A stretch of DNA of 64,000 bases from Shimazuella alba (GCF_009831235.1 NZ_WUUL01000004.1:186001-250000); one strand, 5' to 3'. Shown: positions 19,964 to 28,121, numbered from the stretch's first letter. Numbers and translations are program-made. Notes: generated by a model not told the origin, from the sequence alone.

Positions 19964-21030
19964 AGAGAATCGCACCCCCTAGTTTAGCATTGGAAAAGGA
20001 TCGAATCGGTTTTCAGTTGGGAAGTTTAAATCATCAAGTGACAGGTATAGTGGTAGCACTTGAAATAACTGAAGCAGTAGTGAATGAAGCAATATCAATA
20101 GGTGCAAATTGGATTTTTACCCATCATGCCCTCATTTTTCAACCTCTTGGTTCGATTCGAACAGACCAACCTAGAGGAAGAATCCTAGAAAAGTTAATCC
20201 AGCATCAAATACAAGTGTACGTAGCACACACTAATCTGGATACTGTTGCCAATGGTGTAAACGATGTTTTGTCAAAGGAGATTGGCTTGCTAAAACCTAA
20301 GACATTTCTCGTTCATGGGGAAGATCAGCTTCTTAAATTGGTCGTATTTGTTCCAACTTCGCATTTGGATGTGGTACGAACTGCGATTGGGCAAAGTGGC
20401 GCAGGTGCTGTAGGAGATTATAGTTATTGTTCATTTGCTACAAAAGGAACAGGCACATTCTTTCCAGGTGAAGGGACAAATCCTTATATAGGTAATAAAG
20501 GACAGTTAACCGAGGTAGAAGAATATCGATTAGAAACGGTTTTGCCAAAATCACTTCAATCACATGTGGTCCAAGCAGTATTATCTGCTCATCCGTATGA
20601 AGAAGTTGCATATGAGTTGTATCCATTGGAACAAAATATACCTTATGGAATGGGGAAAATTGGTTTCTTACCTATTGAGGTTTCCTTACGAGATTTTGTT
20701 TCTCATGTAAAAACAGTTTTTGAATTAAAACATGTACAAGTTGTTGGTAAAATGGAGTCAAAGGTTAAAAAAGTTGCAATCCTTGGCGGTGCTGGTAGCA
20801 GGTATGTATCAGAGGCAAAACAACAAGGTGCTGATGTTTATATTACTGGAGATATAGATTATCATACAGCACAAGCTGCTTTAGAGGAAGGAATATGTTT
20901 GATCGATGTTGGACATGCAACTGAACAACGGGTAATACCTTCCGTCTGTGAACAATTAGAAATGCATCTTCCAAAAGAAGTCCAAGTTTATCCTTCACGG
21001 GTGAATTTCAATCCTTTTCAGACATGTTGA
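19927..21030 (+). CDS. Nif3-like dinuclear metal center protein (DUF34), YqfO type
   Basis: The family binds two metal ions; its reaction is unsettled and the old GTP cyclohydrolase I name is misleading. The 367-residue length shows the Nif3 fold split by an inserted PII-like domain (about residues 125-230), as in B. subtilis YqfO. Metal-site segments are WIFTHHALIF, YVAHTNLDT and the C-terminal DVGHATEQ. ATG 19927 is preceded by AAGGAG inside trmK, so the genes are translationally coupled. Confidence 0.93.
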   Translation: MAINGKTLIRYLERIAPPSLALEKDRIGFQLGSLNHQVTGIVVALEITEAVVNEAISIGANWIFTHHALIFQPLGSIRTDQPRGRILEKLIQHQIQVYVAHTNLDTVANGVNDVLSKEIGLLKPKTFLVHGEDQLLKLVVFVPTSHLDVVRTAIGQSGAGAVGDYSYCSFATKGTGTFFPGEGTNPYIGNKGQLTEVEEYRLETVLPKSLQSHVVQAVLSAHPYEEVAYELYPLEQNIPYGMGKIGFLPIEVSLRDFVSHVKTVFELKHVQVVGKMESKVKKVAILGGAGSRYVSEAKQQGADVYITGDIDYHTAQAALEEGICLIDVGHATEQRVIPSVCEQLEMHLPKEVQVYPSRVNFNPFQTC

Positions 21031-21073
21031 AGCAGAGAGTAAGGTTTTATCCCTTTTATGCATTTTGAGTAGG

Positions 21074-21106
21074 GTGAACGGAGTTTCTTTATATAACTCC
21101 GTTCAC
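21074..21106. repeat. 12-bp perfect hairpin at the 3' end of the glycine-rich foreign gene
   Basis: GTGAACGGAGTT and AACTCCGTTCAC are separated by 9 bases. There is no T-run on either strand. It lies 8 bases beyond the stop of the minus-strand gene at 21115 and 43 bases after the Nif3 stop. It may end both transcripts. See the finding on cassette-like genes. Confidence 0.8.
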
Positions 21107-21114
21107 AAGATGGA

Positions 21115-21339
21115 TTAGCTGTTCTTCTTTTTCTTAGCCACAACGTATACTGCAGCACCAACCACAGCACCAGTTGTAGCGCTGATTCCATCAACAGCTC
21201 CACCAGCAATGGCTCCACCAGCAGCAGCGGCTGCACCCTTTGCCACTGTCTTACCGATTTCAACCGCCTTGGTCTTAGCCGCGTCAATCTTATCCTTGGC
21301 TTGATTCTTGAGGCTGTCAACCTTCTTGACCTTAGCCAT
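21115..21339 (-). CDS. small glycine-zipper-like hydrophobic protein, foreign codon use
   Basis: This is a 74-residue protein. The first 30 residues are Lys/Ala/Asp-rich and helical (MAKVKKVDSLKNQAKDKIDA). The middle is packed with Gly and Ala in repeats such as AAAAAGGAIAGGAVDG, and the tail is a membrane-like VVGAAVYVVA ending in four Lys. Such glycine-zipper segments insert into or associate with membranes. ATG 21339 has TTGGAGG upstream; an upstream ATG at 21375 has none. A TATAAT lies near 21382-21387 on the minus strand. Codons are GC-rich compared with Nif3. Function unknown. Confidence 0.75.
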   Translation of the reverse strand: MAKVKKVDSLKNQAKDKIDAAKTKAVEIGKTVAKGAAAAAGGAIAGGAVDGISATTGAVVGAAVYVVAKKKKNS

Positions 21340-21375
21340 TGTGACCTCCAAGTTAGAGTGAGCCCAGTTGCTCAC

Positions 21376-21530
21376 AACAGTATTATATCTTTGTGAGCGA
21401 GAAAACTACAAGCTTCAGTGATGGAAATGAGAGCGAAGTCAGAAAATGGAAGGGTGTTTTTTTCCCTCTCATAAGCCTGACATTTTTGAAAAAAGATCTG
21501 TACAAATTTTGATTCGTATAGTGATATGCA
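21376..21530. other. intergenic, hairpin-bearing
   Basis: It contains a minus-strand -10-like TATAAT for the gene at 21115 and an imperfect hairpin near 21436-21475 (GTCAG...GGGAAAAAAACACCC...CTGAC on the complementary reading) next to a T-rich stretch. No gene seen. Confidence 0.5.
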
Positions 21531-21675
21531 CCATGAGCGGCGATAACCAAGCTGCTTAGTGATAGTGATTAATGGAATATCTAAACAGTGAGGCTCATGG
21601 GATAAGCTTGGAGTGAAGTAGTCATAAGACTACCATCCCAAGAATCCATCGCATTCATGCGTGGGGAGGGCTCAA
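21531..21675 (+). ncRNA. candidate structured RNA with a pseudoknot
   Basis: CCATGAGC (21531-21538) pairs with GCTCATGG (21593-21600), and CCAAGCT (21547-21553) pairs with AGCTTGG (21605-21611). The two helices interleave as an H-type pseudoknot. A GTAGTC-ATAA-GACTAC hairpin (21618-21633) and a GCAT-TCAT-GCG hairpin follow. The next gene is rnpB, which has its own promoter, so this is not an obvious riboswitch. It does not match tmRNA or SRP RNA. Strand is inferred from the G/C layout only. Confidence 0.4.
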
Positions 21676-21752
21676 ATATAGGTTATTTCTAAAAGCAATA
21701 AGTTTGTTAGCAATAGTTTGAATTCATTTGGCAAAATCCCTATATTATCCAT

Positions 21753-21781
21753 TTGAATACTGTCTTTCCGTTTGTTATAAT
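21753..21781 (+). promoter_or_regulatory. promoter of rnpB
   Basis: TTGAAT (21753-21758), a 17-bp spacer and TATAAT (21776-21781) are placed so transcription would start close to the 5' strand of P1. Confidence 0.8.
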
Positions 21782-21787
21782 AGTCTT

Positions 21788-22211
21788 TCGTGGAAGTAAA
21801 CAGAGCAATCGCCGGTGGATAACCGCAAGGTACCACGGGAGGAAAGTCCGAGCTCCATAGGGCAGGGTGCCGGCTAACGGCCGGTGGGGGCAACCCTAAG
21901 GCAAGTGCCACAGAAATGTAGACCGCCGATGGAGGGAAACCTCACAGGCAAGGATGCAACGGTGCGGTAAGAGCGCACCAGCAGCATGGGAACATGCTGG
22001 CTAGGTAAACCCCACCTGGTGCAAGACCTGATAGAGAACCCGTATCCTTTGGATACAGCTGTTGCCCGCAGTGGTTCTGGGTAGGTCGCTGGAGTTAAGT
22101 AGCAATACTTAACCTAGACAGATGATTGCTGCTCCAATAGTGGGAGATACTTACAAGCTATCGATGACCACATAAGGAGAACAGAACTCGGCTTATTGGT
22201 TGCTTCCATTT
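21788..22211 (+). ncRNA. rnpB: RNase P RNA, type A architecture
   Basis: This is the catalytic RNA that trims tRNA 5' ends. Universal elements are present: GAGGAAAGTCC near the 5' side, the ACAGAA pair partners, GGTGCGGTAAGAGCGCACC (P10/11-12 region), and the closing ACAGAACTCGGCTTA. The ends pair as TGGAAG/CTTCCA (P1). Details match type A RNAs such as E. coli, notably CTCCATAGGGCAGGGTGCC, GGTAAACCCCACC and the P16-P17 arm GAACC...GGTTC before GGGTAGG. They do not match the type B RNA of B. subtilis. Ends are approximate. Confidence 0.96.
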
Positions 22212-22223
22212 GAAGCTTGTACA

Positions 22224-22245
22224 AGACGCAAAAGCGTCTTTTTTT
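22224..22245 (+). terminator. terminator after rnpB
   Basis: GACGC-AAAA-GCGTC hairpin with seven Ts. Confidence 0.92.
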
Positions 22246-22317
22246 GTTTTCTTTTCTTATCAATGTAGTTGAACCTGTTTTAGCATATCTTGGGAACAAG
22301 ATAAATCTCGACTCAAA

Positions 22318-22365
22318 AAGTAGGATATTAGTCTCAGATTGAAGAAAAAGTACTTCTGAAAATCG
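22318..22365. repeat. left copy of an imperfect inverted repeat
   Basis: The segment TAGTCTCAGATTGAAGAA followed by AAAGTACTTCTGAAAATCG recurs, inverted, at about 23287-23335 with three mismatches and a two-base gap. The pair brackets the foreign gene at 22597. It may be terminal repeats of a small mobile element or two ends of related IS relics. Confidence 0.55.
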
Positions 22366-22396
22366 TGTACTGAACCCTAAAAATTCGCTTTTTGAA

Positions 22397-22501
22397 CTAG
22401 CTTAATGGTTTTTCTACAGTTTGTAGCCTGTTGTTGATGGCATATTTCACCTGCAATGATTGGAAAACTCTCTCAATAAACATTTGTTGTCCAATTGCCA
22501 T
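22397..22501 (-). pseudogene. short gene remnant (34 codons)
   Basis: A minus-strand frame with coding-like composition (MAIGQQMFIERVFQSLQVKY then a 14-residue tail) ends with TAG at 22397. Upstream the frame stops near 22525, close to where the foreign segment begins. It could be the 3' end of a gene cut by insertion, possibly transposase-related. No family recognised. Confidence 0.3.
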
Positions 22502-22596
22502 TCCTAAAAGTTCAAATATATTATATTATCTAGATACAGGAGTTCCGCAACCGCGTTTGAGCCCCTTTTTTTGAGTGACCTTGGAGGGTCAGAACT

Positions 22597-22965
22597 ATGA
22601 TCAAGCGGCTTTTTGGCTACCGTACCAATCAGCAGCAGGCAACGGAGTCCGTCAACACCCCGGCTGTGGAGTACCACGTACTTCAAGAGTTCGAGAATTC
22701 AAAGTACCGCGGCGGGTGCATGTTCGATGGTCGCTACATCTCGATTTATGTCACCACCGGTGACGTCAACATGATCGAGATGCACTTGAACTTCAACGTG
22801 TGTGGGCGTCTCTTCTTGGACGAGGTTATCGAGACCGTCGACTCTGAGAAGGACTACCAGGTTTCTTTCGGTGGCATCGGCAGCTGCACGGTGCGGATCC
22901 AAACGGAAAAGGGATTTGTGAAGTTCGCGATCATCGAACTTAGTGTGATCGAACCCAAAATCTAA
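22597..22965 (+). CDS. hypothetical protein, foreign codon use
   Basis: A 122-residue soluble protein starts at ATG 22597 with TTGGAGGGTCAG upstream. Of its first 30 codons, 21 end in G or C, against an A/T-ending host. The middle is beta-rich (GRYISIYVTTGDVNMIEMHL, SFGGIGSCTVRIQTEKGFVK), with two Cys in total after residue 40. No signal peptide or membrane segment. No known family. It is flanked upstream by a T-rich stretch and downstream by a strong hairpin, and lies inside an imperfect inverted repeat pair. Confidence 0.75.
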   Translation: MIKRLFGYRTNQQQATESVNTPAVEYHVLQEFENSKYRGGCMFDGRYISIYVTTGDVNMIEMHLNFNVCGRLFLDEVIETVDSEKDYQVSFGGIGSCTVRIQTEKGFVKFAIIELSVIEPKI

Positions 22966-22988
22966 CGGGATCCTTCCAAGGCCGCTCA

Positions 22989-23024
22989 GGTTCCGCGAAC
23001 ACACACCACGTGTCCCGCGGAGCC
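22989..23024 (+). repeat. GC-rich hairpin after the foreign gene
   Basis: GGTTCCGCG (22989-22997) pairs with CGCGGAGCC (23016-23024), one G-T wobble, and an inner ACAC/GTGT extends it. It lies 24 bases past the stop, without a T-run. Confidence 0.75.
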
Positions 23025-23072
23025 AGAGCAAATAATCACTTTTCTATAAAAGAGCCAATTGTTGCTGGCTTC

Positions 23073-23113
23073 AGCTTGTCGAGACAAAGTAAGAAGGTCG
23101 ACAAGCTTTTTTG
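23073..23113 (+). terminator. terminator
   Basis: GCTTGTCGA and TCGACAAGC pair, 15-nt loop, six Ts. It is the next T-run terminator downstream of the foreign gene. Confidence 0.85.
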
Positions 23114-23408
23114 TTAAATAAAAAGAATAAATGAGGGATCACGTTACTAGCGAAACATAAAAAAGAAGAAAGTAATCAGCACGATCTCATTTTGCTAACA
23201 CGAACCTCAAGAATTTAGTCACATGGCGGTGACGCAGGCTCCGCTATCTTCGTTTTTTTTATTTGTCTATGTTAAAACTACTTCTGAAAATCGATTCAGA
23301 AGTAGTTTTTCTTCAGTCTGGGACTAGAATAGGATACTAGTCTTTTTTGGTAAGTGGATAATAATGCACATCTTGGTTCATCCTATAAGCAAAAAGGCAG
23401 GTCGACAA
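23114..23408. repeat. intergenic with right copy of the inverted repeat and a 14-bp hairpin
   Basis: AAACTACTTCTGAA (23275-23288) and TTCAGAAGTAGTTT (23295-23308) form a perfect 14-bp hairpin. The sequence from here to about 23335 is the inverted counterpart of 22318-22365. No gene is seen in this stretch. Confidence 0.6.
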
Positions 23409-23678
23409 ATGGAGCCATTTGCAAGCTATCAAGCATACTTGGATCGTTATAAAACCTATTACGATGAAGAAGGTGATGGTAGACCTAGTATGCTGACTTC
23501 CCATGAATTCGAGGAACAATTTCGATTGCTTCGTGATAGTTATCAAGCATATCATGATCTGATTCAAATGGGTCATACGACAGAAGCATCCCTATATTAT
23601 TCGCAAATCATTAATCAACTAGAAAATTCATTAGCGATCGCAGATGCATCTGACAATTTTGGACAAGAAATATTTTAA
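23409..23678 (+). CDS. hypothetical protein upstream of M42 peptidase
   Basis: This is an 89-residue acidic, helical protein (MEPFASYQAYLDRYKTYYDE...). It has no signal peptide, membrane segment or recognised domain. ATG 23409 has AAGGCAGG upstream; an earlier in-frame ATG at 23364 has no ribosome site. It ends 14 bases before the M42 peptidase gene, so the two are probably cotranscribed. Codon use is host-like. Confidence 0.75.
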   Translation: MEPFASYQAYLDRYKTYYDEEGDGRPSMLTSHEFEEQFRLLRDSYQAYHDLIQMGHTTEASLYYSQIINQLENSLAIADASDNFGQEIF

Positions 23679-23692
23679 AGGAGATCATATAA

Positions 23693-24760
23693 ATGCGATT
23701 GTTGCAACGATTGACAGAAGCAAATGGTGTTTCTGGATATGAACATGAAGTTCGTAATTTGGTAAAACAGGAACTACAACAGTTTGATGTCTCGATTATT
23801 GGAGATGGACTGGGAAGTATTTTCGGAGAAAAAAAAGGAACATCAGACAAACCACGTATTTTGATTGCAGGCCATTTAGACGAAGTAGGATTTATGGTGA
23901 CAGAAATCACCAAAACAGGTTATTTGCGATTTGCACAGCTAGGTGGTTGGTGGAGTCAAGTTCTTTTATCACAGCGAGTACTTATTATGTCTGGAAATCG
24001 TAAGTTCACTGGTGTGATTGGTTCAAAAGCGCCCCATATTTTAGCTCCAGAAGAACGAAATAAGGTATATCCGATAAAAGAAATGTATATTGATGTAGGA
24101 GCACATAGTGATACGCAAATTAAAGAGTGGGGAATTCGTATCGGTGATCCCATCGTGCCTGTCTGTCCTTTTGAAATACTTCCGGATCAAGATACAATAT
24201 TAGCGAAAGCATTAGATAATCGATTTGGCTGCTATGTAGCTTTAGAAATATTACGTCGCTTACAAGTAGAAGAGCATCCCAATACGGTGATTGCAGGGGC
24301 AACGGTTCAAGAAGAAGTAGGTCTTCGAGGTGCTCAAACAGCTGCTCATTTAGTGAATCCTGATGTTTCATTTGCAATTGATGTGGGAATAGCAGAAGAT
24401 TCACCAGGACAAGAACATTCCAATCATCCAAAAATGGGTAAAGGTCCATTGGTTACTTTTATGGATGCTACCATGATACCAAATATCGGATTGCGAAATT
24501 TAGTGATGGATACTGCTGAAGAGAACGGAATACCAATTCAACACGAAACGATGCTTGGGGGTGGGACAGACGCTGGCAAATTTCATATGAACAACAATGG
24601 CGTCCCTTCAATCGTAATTGGAGTAGCTGCACGCTACATTCACAGCCACGTATCAATGGTAAGCAAAAAAGACGTGGAAAATGTAGTAGATTTAATGGTC
24701 AAAGTCATTCAAAAAATAGATGAAGATAAACGAAATGATTTCTTATCTTTTTCTTCTTAA
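23693..24760 (+). CDS. M42 family metallopeptidase (glutamyl aminopeptidase/endoglucanase-like)
   Basis: This is a cytosolic dinuclear-metal aminopeptidase of the tetrahedral (TET) type. The 355 residues contain the metal and catalytic segments AGHLDEVGFMV (His, Asp), AKALDNRFGCY (bridging Asp), TVQEEVGLRGA (Glu pair), FAIDVGI and the C-terminal RYIHSHVSMV His. ATG 23693 follows AAAGGAGA. A terminator follows the stop. Several M42 genes have been mislabelled as endoglucanases; peptidase activity is the family expectation. Confidence 0.94.
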   Translation: MRLLQRLTEANGVSGYEHEVRNLVKQELQQFDVSIIGDGLGSIFGEKKGTSDKPRILIAGHLDEVGFMVTEITKTGYLRFAQLGGWWSQVLLSQRVLIMSGNRKFTGVIGSKAPHILAPEERNKVYPIKEMYIDVGAHSDTQIKEWGIRIGDPIVPVCPFEILPDQDTILAKALDNRFGCYVALEILRRLQVEEHPNTVIAGATVQEEVGLRGAQTAAHLVNPDVSFAIDVGIAEDSPGQEHSNHPKMGKGPLVTFMDATMIPNIGLRNLVMDTAEENGIPIQHETMLGGGTDAGKFHMNNNGVPSIVIGVAARYIHSHVSMVSKKDVENVVDLMVKVIQKIDEDKRNDFLSFSS

Positions 24761-24790
24761 AAAACGGTTGTTTGTTGGACCGTTTTTTTG
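24760..24790 (+). terminator. terminator after M42 peptidase
   Basis: AAACGGT/ACCGTTT stem with T-run. Confidence 0.85.
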
Positions 24791-24863
24791 CATTTGGTGA
24801 AATTGTATTTTTTATGGTATTGTATATTCTAGCTAATAATGCGTTGGTAAACGGGGTTGTACC

Positions 24864-25463
24864 ATGGATCAATGGTTAGTTGAGTTTTTACAAGACTATG
24901 GAAATATCGGTGTATTTCTTTTTTTTGTGCTTGGCATTGTTGGATTACCTCTACCTGATGAGATTATGTTAACATTTCTTGGTTACCTCTCTTCTATTGG
25001 GCAGTTGCATCTTATTTCTACCTTCCTTAGTGCCCTATTAGGTTCCGCTACAGGTATTTCTTTAAGTTATATATTGGGTAGGCGACTAGGTTATCCTTTT
25101 TTACGTAAATATGGGAGTAAAATATTTATTACTCGAAGACGATTGCGCATTACTAATCTCTTATTTCGCAAATACGGGAGTGCTCTGTTATTTGTCGGTT
25201 ATTTTATCCCAGGAGTACGACATGTAACGGCTTATTTAGCTGGTATTGCACGTATGTCTATTGCGAGATTTATGGTGTTTGCTTATATAGGGGCATTTGT
25301 TTGGTGCTTTACTTTTATTGGATTAGGTCATGTACTAGGCTCCAATTGGGAAGTAGTATTTGAATACATTCATCGCTTTGGTGCAAAAGCTCTCATCTTT
25401 ATCGTGCCACTTGCTGCTATTTCGTATGGTTTTTATTATTGGAATCAGAATCGCGCTCGGTAA
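24864..25463 (+). CDS. DedA family membrane protein
   Basis: DedA (SNARE-associated/VTT domain) proteins move lipid carriers such as undecaprenyl phosphate across the membrane. The 199 residues hold about five hydrophobic segments. They also hold the family signatures FVLGIVGLPLPDEIMLTFLG near the N-terminus and FIPGVRHVTAYLAGIARM in the middle, with the key Arg and Gly/Pro residues. ATG 24864 follows a weak purine-rich site. Single gene, closed by a terminator shared with the convergent ftsW-type gene. Confidence 0.92.
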   Translation: MDQWLVEFLQDYGNIGVFLFFVLGIVGLPLPDEIMLTFLGYLSSIGQLHLISTFLSALLGSATGISLSYILGRRLGYPFLRKYGSKIFITRRRLRITNLLFRKYGSALLFVGYFIPGVRHVTAYLAGIARMSIARFMVFAYIGAFVWCFTFIGLGHVLGSNWEVVFEYIHRFGAKALIFIVPLAAISYGFYYWNQNRAR

Positions 25464-25500
25464 ATAAAAATCATAGATAATGTTGTTTTTTACATACTTA

Positions 25501-25535
25501 AACCTGCTATCAACATAAGATAGCAGGTTTTTTTA
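25501..25535 (+). terminator. terminator after dedA (between convergent genes)
   Basis: AACCTGCTATC/GATAGCAGGTT 11-bp stem, T-run on the plus strand. It also lies just beyond the minus-strand gene ending at 25533. Confidence 0.93.
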
Positions 25536-26654
25536 TTTTTCATCAGCTTTTACAGCAGGTTTATTTCTCACAGCTTGATAGCGCGAAATATTTAACAATA
25601 TCCCAGTAGCAACCAATTGGAACATAAGCGAAGAACCACCATAACTGATAAATGGCAGTGGCACACCAGTAACAGGTAATAACGCAGTTACAACTCCGAG
25701 ATTAAACACTACTTGAATCGCGAATAGGCTGACGATCCCGATTCCAAGTAAAGTTCCAAACAAATCTCTAGCTCGAAGCGAGATGCGAACACCTCTTATC
25801 ACATAAATAGCAAATAGAATAATCAGTGTACCTGCCCCTATAAAACCTAGTTCCTCGGCAATGATAGAGAATATAAAATCTGTGTGTGCTTCTGGTAAGT
25901 ATGCCATCTTTTGAATGCTTTTTCCAAGCCCTACCCCCGTAATTCCTCCAGGACCAATAGCATAAAGCGAATAGATTACCTGATAACCATGATTTTGTGG
26001 ATCGCTAAACGGATCGAATAATGCCATAACGCGGTTTATTCGGTACTGATCGAGAAATAGTACACCAACTAATACAGGTATACCTGCACTAACTAGCAAA
26101 AACAGTTGACGCAGCTTAGCGCCTCCACAAAAGATGATTATCATGCAAGTAGTAAAGATAATAATGGTCGCACTGTAATGCGGCTGTATCACCAGTAGAC
26201 CACAAAAGATCGTAATTACGGTCAGAGGAGGTAAAATTGTCTTTTTAAAATTGTGGAGAACCTCTTGTTTCTTAACCATGATAGAAGCTGTATATAAGAT
26301 CAGTACAATCTTTACAAACTCCGATGGCTGGAAAGTAAAAGACCCAATCTTAATCCACCTTCGAGCTCCGTTTGTTTCATCAGCGAACATCAGAACAAAA
26401 AGTAACATCAAAAGAGAAACCAACAAAAATTTTCCCACATGTTTGCGATACCAATGGTAGGGGATATTGGAAAAGATAAAAAAAAGAACCAAGCCAATTC
26501 CAGCAAAAATCAATTGTTTGTTAAAAAAATAATAAGCATTTTGATAATCAAGAATGCCTTTATAGTAGCTTGTACTAAATACCATTACAAGACCGTATCC
26601 GACCAAGATAAACGACAAAAGGATAAGCCAAAAATCCGGCTTTGTTCGTTGCAT
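25533..26654 (-). CDS. FtsW/RodA/SpoVE family peptidoglycan polymerase
   Basis: This SEDS glycosyltransferase polymerises lipid II at the septum or sidewall with a cognate class B PBP. It has about ten membrane segments in 373 residues. Conserved pieces include TNGARRWIKIG, FQPSEFVK (the catalytic loop region follows), EAHTDFIFSIIAEELG and FISYGGSSLM. I chose ATG 26654, which has GAGGAG 7 bases upstream, over ATG 26675. It is monocistronic. Whether it acts in division (FtsW) or sporulation (SpoVE) is unclear; FtsW/SpoVE is closer than RodA by the EAHTDFIF motif. Confidence 0.92.
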   Translation of the reverse strand: MQRTKPDFWLILLSFILVGYGLVMVFSTSYYKGILDYQNAYYFFNKQLIFAGIGLVLFFIFSNIPYHWYRKHVGKFLLVSLLMLLFVLMFADETNGARRWIKIGSFTFQPSEFVKIVLILYTASIMVKKQEVLHNFKKTILPPLTVITIFCGLLVIQPHYSATIIIFTTCMIIIFCGGAKLRQLFLLVSAGIPVLVGVLFLDQYRINRVMALFDPFSDPQNHGYQVIYSLYAIGPGGITGVGLGKSIQKMAYLPEAHTDFIFSIIAEELGFIGAGTLIILFAIYVIRGVRISLRARDLFGTLLGIGIVSLFAIQVVFNLGVVTALLPVTGVPLPFISYGGSSLMFQLVATGILLNISRYQAVRNKPAVKADEK

Positions 26655-26827
26655 TGAAAAACTCCTCATTTGCATGTTCTTGGATATCTTATCAAAAGTA
26701 AAACCAAAGCTCTAGTTTTGCACTGAAAAAGGAGAGGAATAAGAAAAAAGCACTCTATACCCATATTTTCCATAGTGGATAAAAATCCTTCACTTGCACA
26801 AGATAGAAAAAGAAAGTAGGGATTTAT

Positions 26828-27517
26828 ATGTTTTTTGTGATTGATATTTTTCTAATGGTCATTGCAGTGGTGATTACGGTTTGGGCACAGATAAAAGTAA
26901 AGTATGCTTTCCGCACTTGGTCAGGTGTACATGCAAAATCAGGATACACTGGATTAGAGGTTGCCAGATATATCCTAGACCAACATGGATTACACCATGT
27001 CACAGTTGAGCCGATTAGAGGGAGTTTTAGTGATCATTACGATCCTCGATCAAAAGTAGTGCGTCTATCTGAGGCGGTTTATGCAAAAACTTCCTTAGCT
27101 GCTATTTCAGTAGCTGCTCATGAATGTGGACATGCTTTGCAACACCAAGAAGATTATGGTGCTCTAGTGATTCGTCACAAGTTGGTGCCACTATTAAACA
27201 TCACTTCAGGAACTGCACCTTTCCTACTTTTAATTGGTTTTTTTCTGCAATTATCAAACCTGATCCTAGTAGGGATTATTTTCTATCTGATAACGGTAGT
27301 TTTCCATCTTGTTACCCTCCCTGTGGAATTTAATGCAAGCAATAGGGCAAAACAGATTATTTTTTCAGAAGGAATCATAGCAAGAGACGAGGAGTCAGGG
27401 GTAAAGAAAGTGTTAAATGCTGCTGCACTTACTTATGTAGCAGGGGCATTAGTAGCCCTCATGGAACTAATTCGGTTTATTTTACTTTATATTCTTTCTC
27501 AAAATAATGAGAGGTGA
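26828..27517 (+). CDS. zinc metallopeptidase, YugP family
   Basis: This is a membrane-bound neutral zinc metallopeptidase (Peptidase_M95-like/YugP). The N-terminal segment FFVIDIFLMVIAVVITVWA spans the membrane. The zinc site is AAHECGHALQHQ (HExxH near residue 97), followed by two or three further membrane segments. The 229-residue length is normal. The frame ends 7 bases before the lipoprotein gene, suggesting a two-gene operon. Substrate unknown. Confidence 0.9.
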   Translation: MFFVIDIFLMVIAVVITVWAQIKVKYAFRTWSGVHAKSGYTGLEVARYILDQHGLHHVTVEPIRGSFSDHYDPRSKVVRLSEAVYAKTSLAAISVAAHECGHALQHQEDYGALVIRHKLVPLLNITSGTAPFLLLIGFFLQLSNLILVGIIFYLITVVFHLVTLPVEFNASNRAKQIIFSEGIIARDEESGVKKVLNAAALTYVAGALVALMELIRFILLYILSQNNER

Positions 27518-27523
27518 AATGTT

Positions 27524-27967
27524 TTGCATAAGTGGATGATTTGTCTTATGGTTGGACTTCTTACAAATGCCGTAGGATGTGCAAGGTATCAATCAAAAGA
27601 CCCAGTACAAGAACAAAATATGTTACCAACTAGATATCATACCAATATTAATCATACCAACCCGCTCTATACGAACAATGCCAACTTTATCACCGACAAA
27701 TCTCCTACTTCAGGGGCAAGAGTCAAAAAAGAGATCGCCAAAAAAATAATACAAACGTACCCACAAGTAGAAGCAGCTACGGTAGTCGTCATTCGAAATC
27801 AAGCATATGTAGCTGTGTCTCTAAAAGAGAATAACAAGAGATTAGGGCATCTTCGTGTAGAGATACCAGCACTGGTCAAAGATATGGATGTAGCTATCGA
27901 AAAAGTACATGTATCGTCTAACCCGAATTTCAGAAAAATGGTTGAAAGATATTCACATAAGCAGTAG
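27524..27967 (+). CDS. YhcN/YlaJ family sporulation lipoprotein
   Basis: The 147-residue product has a short lipoprotein signal with the lipobox AVGC (Cys near residue 19), so it should be anchored on the outer face of the membrane. The C-terminal domain (VEAATVVVIRNQAYVAVSLK) fits the YhcN/YlaJ family found in the spore inner membrane. The TTG start has GAGGTGAA 6 bases upstream. It is cotranscribed with the YugP-like peptidase and closed by a terminator. Confidence 0.85.
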   Translation: MHKWMICLMVGLLTNAVGCARYQSKDPVQEQNMLPTRYHTNINHTNPLYTNNANFITDKSPTSGARVKKEIAKKIIQTYPQVEAATVVVIRNQAYVAVSLKENNKRLGHLRVEIPALVKDMDVAIEKVHVSSNPNFRKMVERYSHKQ

Positions 27968-27968
27968 C

Positions 27969-27998
27969 AGATGGAATAATAATTCCATCTCTTTTTTT
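27969..27998 (+). terminator. terminator after the lipoprotein gene
   Basis: AGATGGAAT-AATA-ATTCCATCT stem-loop, seven Ts. Confidence 0.93.
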
Positions 27999-28121
27999 GA
28001 AATTAGACATTGAAATTCAATTGGAAAAAGCTTGCTGATTGGGAAGTTAACTTTACTGTAACCTTATAATTCGTATATAATAAAAAAATGAAACGTTGAT
28101 GTTGATAGGAGTGTCTCAATC

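Noticed and set aside
21531-21675. tmRNA or SRP RNA identity for the structured region
   Set aside because: No tag-peptide or tRNA-like ends, and no SRP GGAAGCAG-type apical loop.
22699-23031. 110-codon minus-strand frame over the foreign gene at 22597
   Set aside because: Same codon-bias artefact; no ribosome site.
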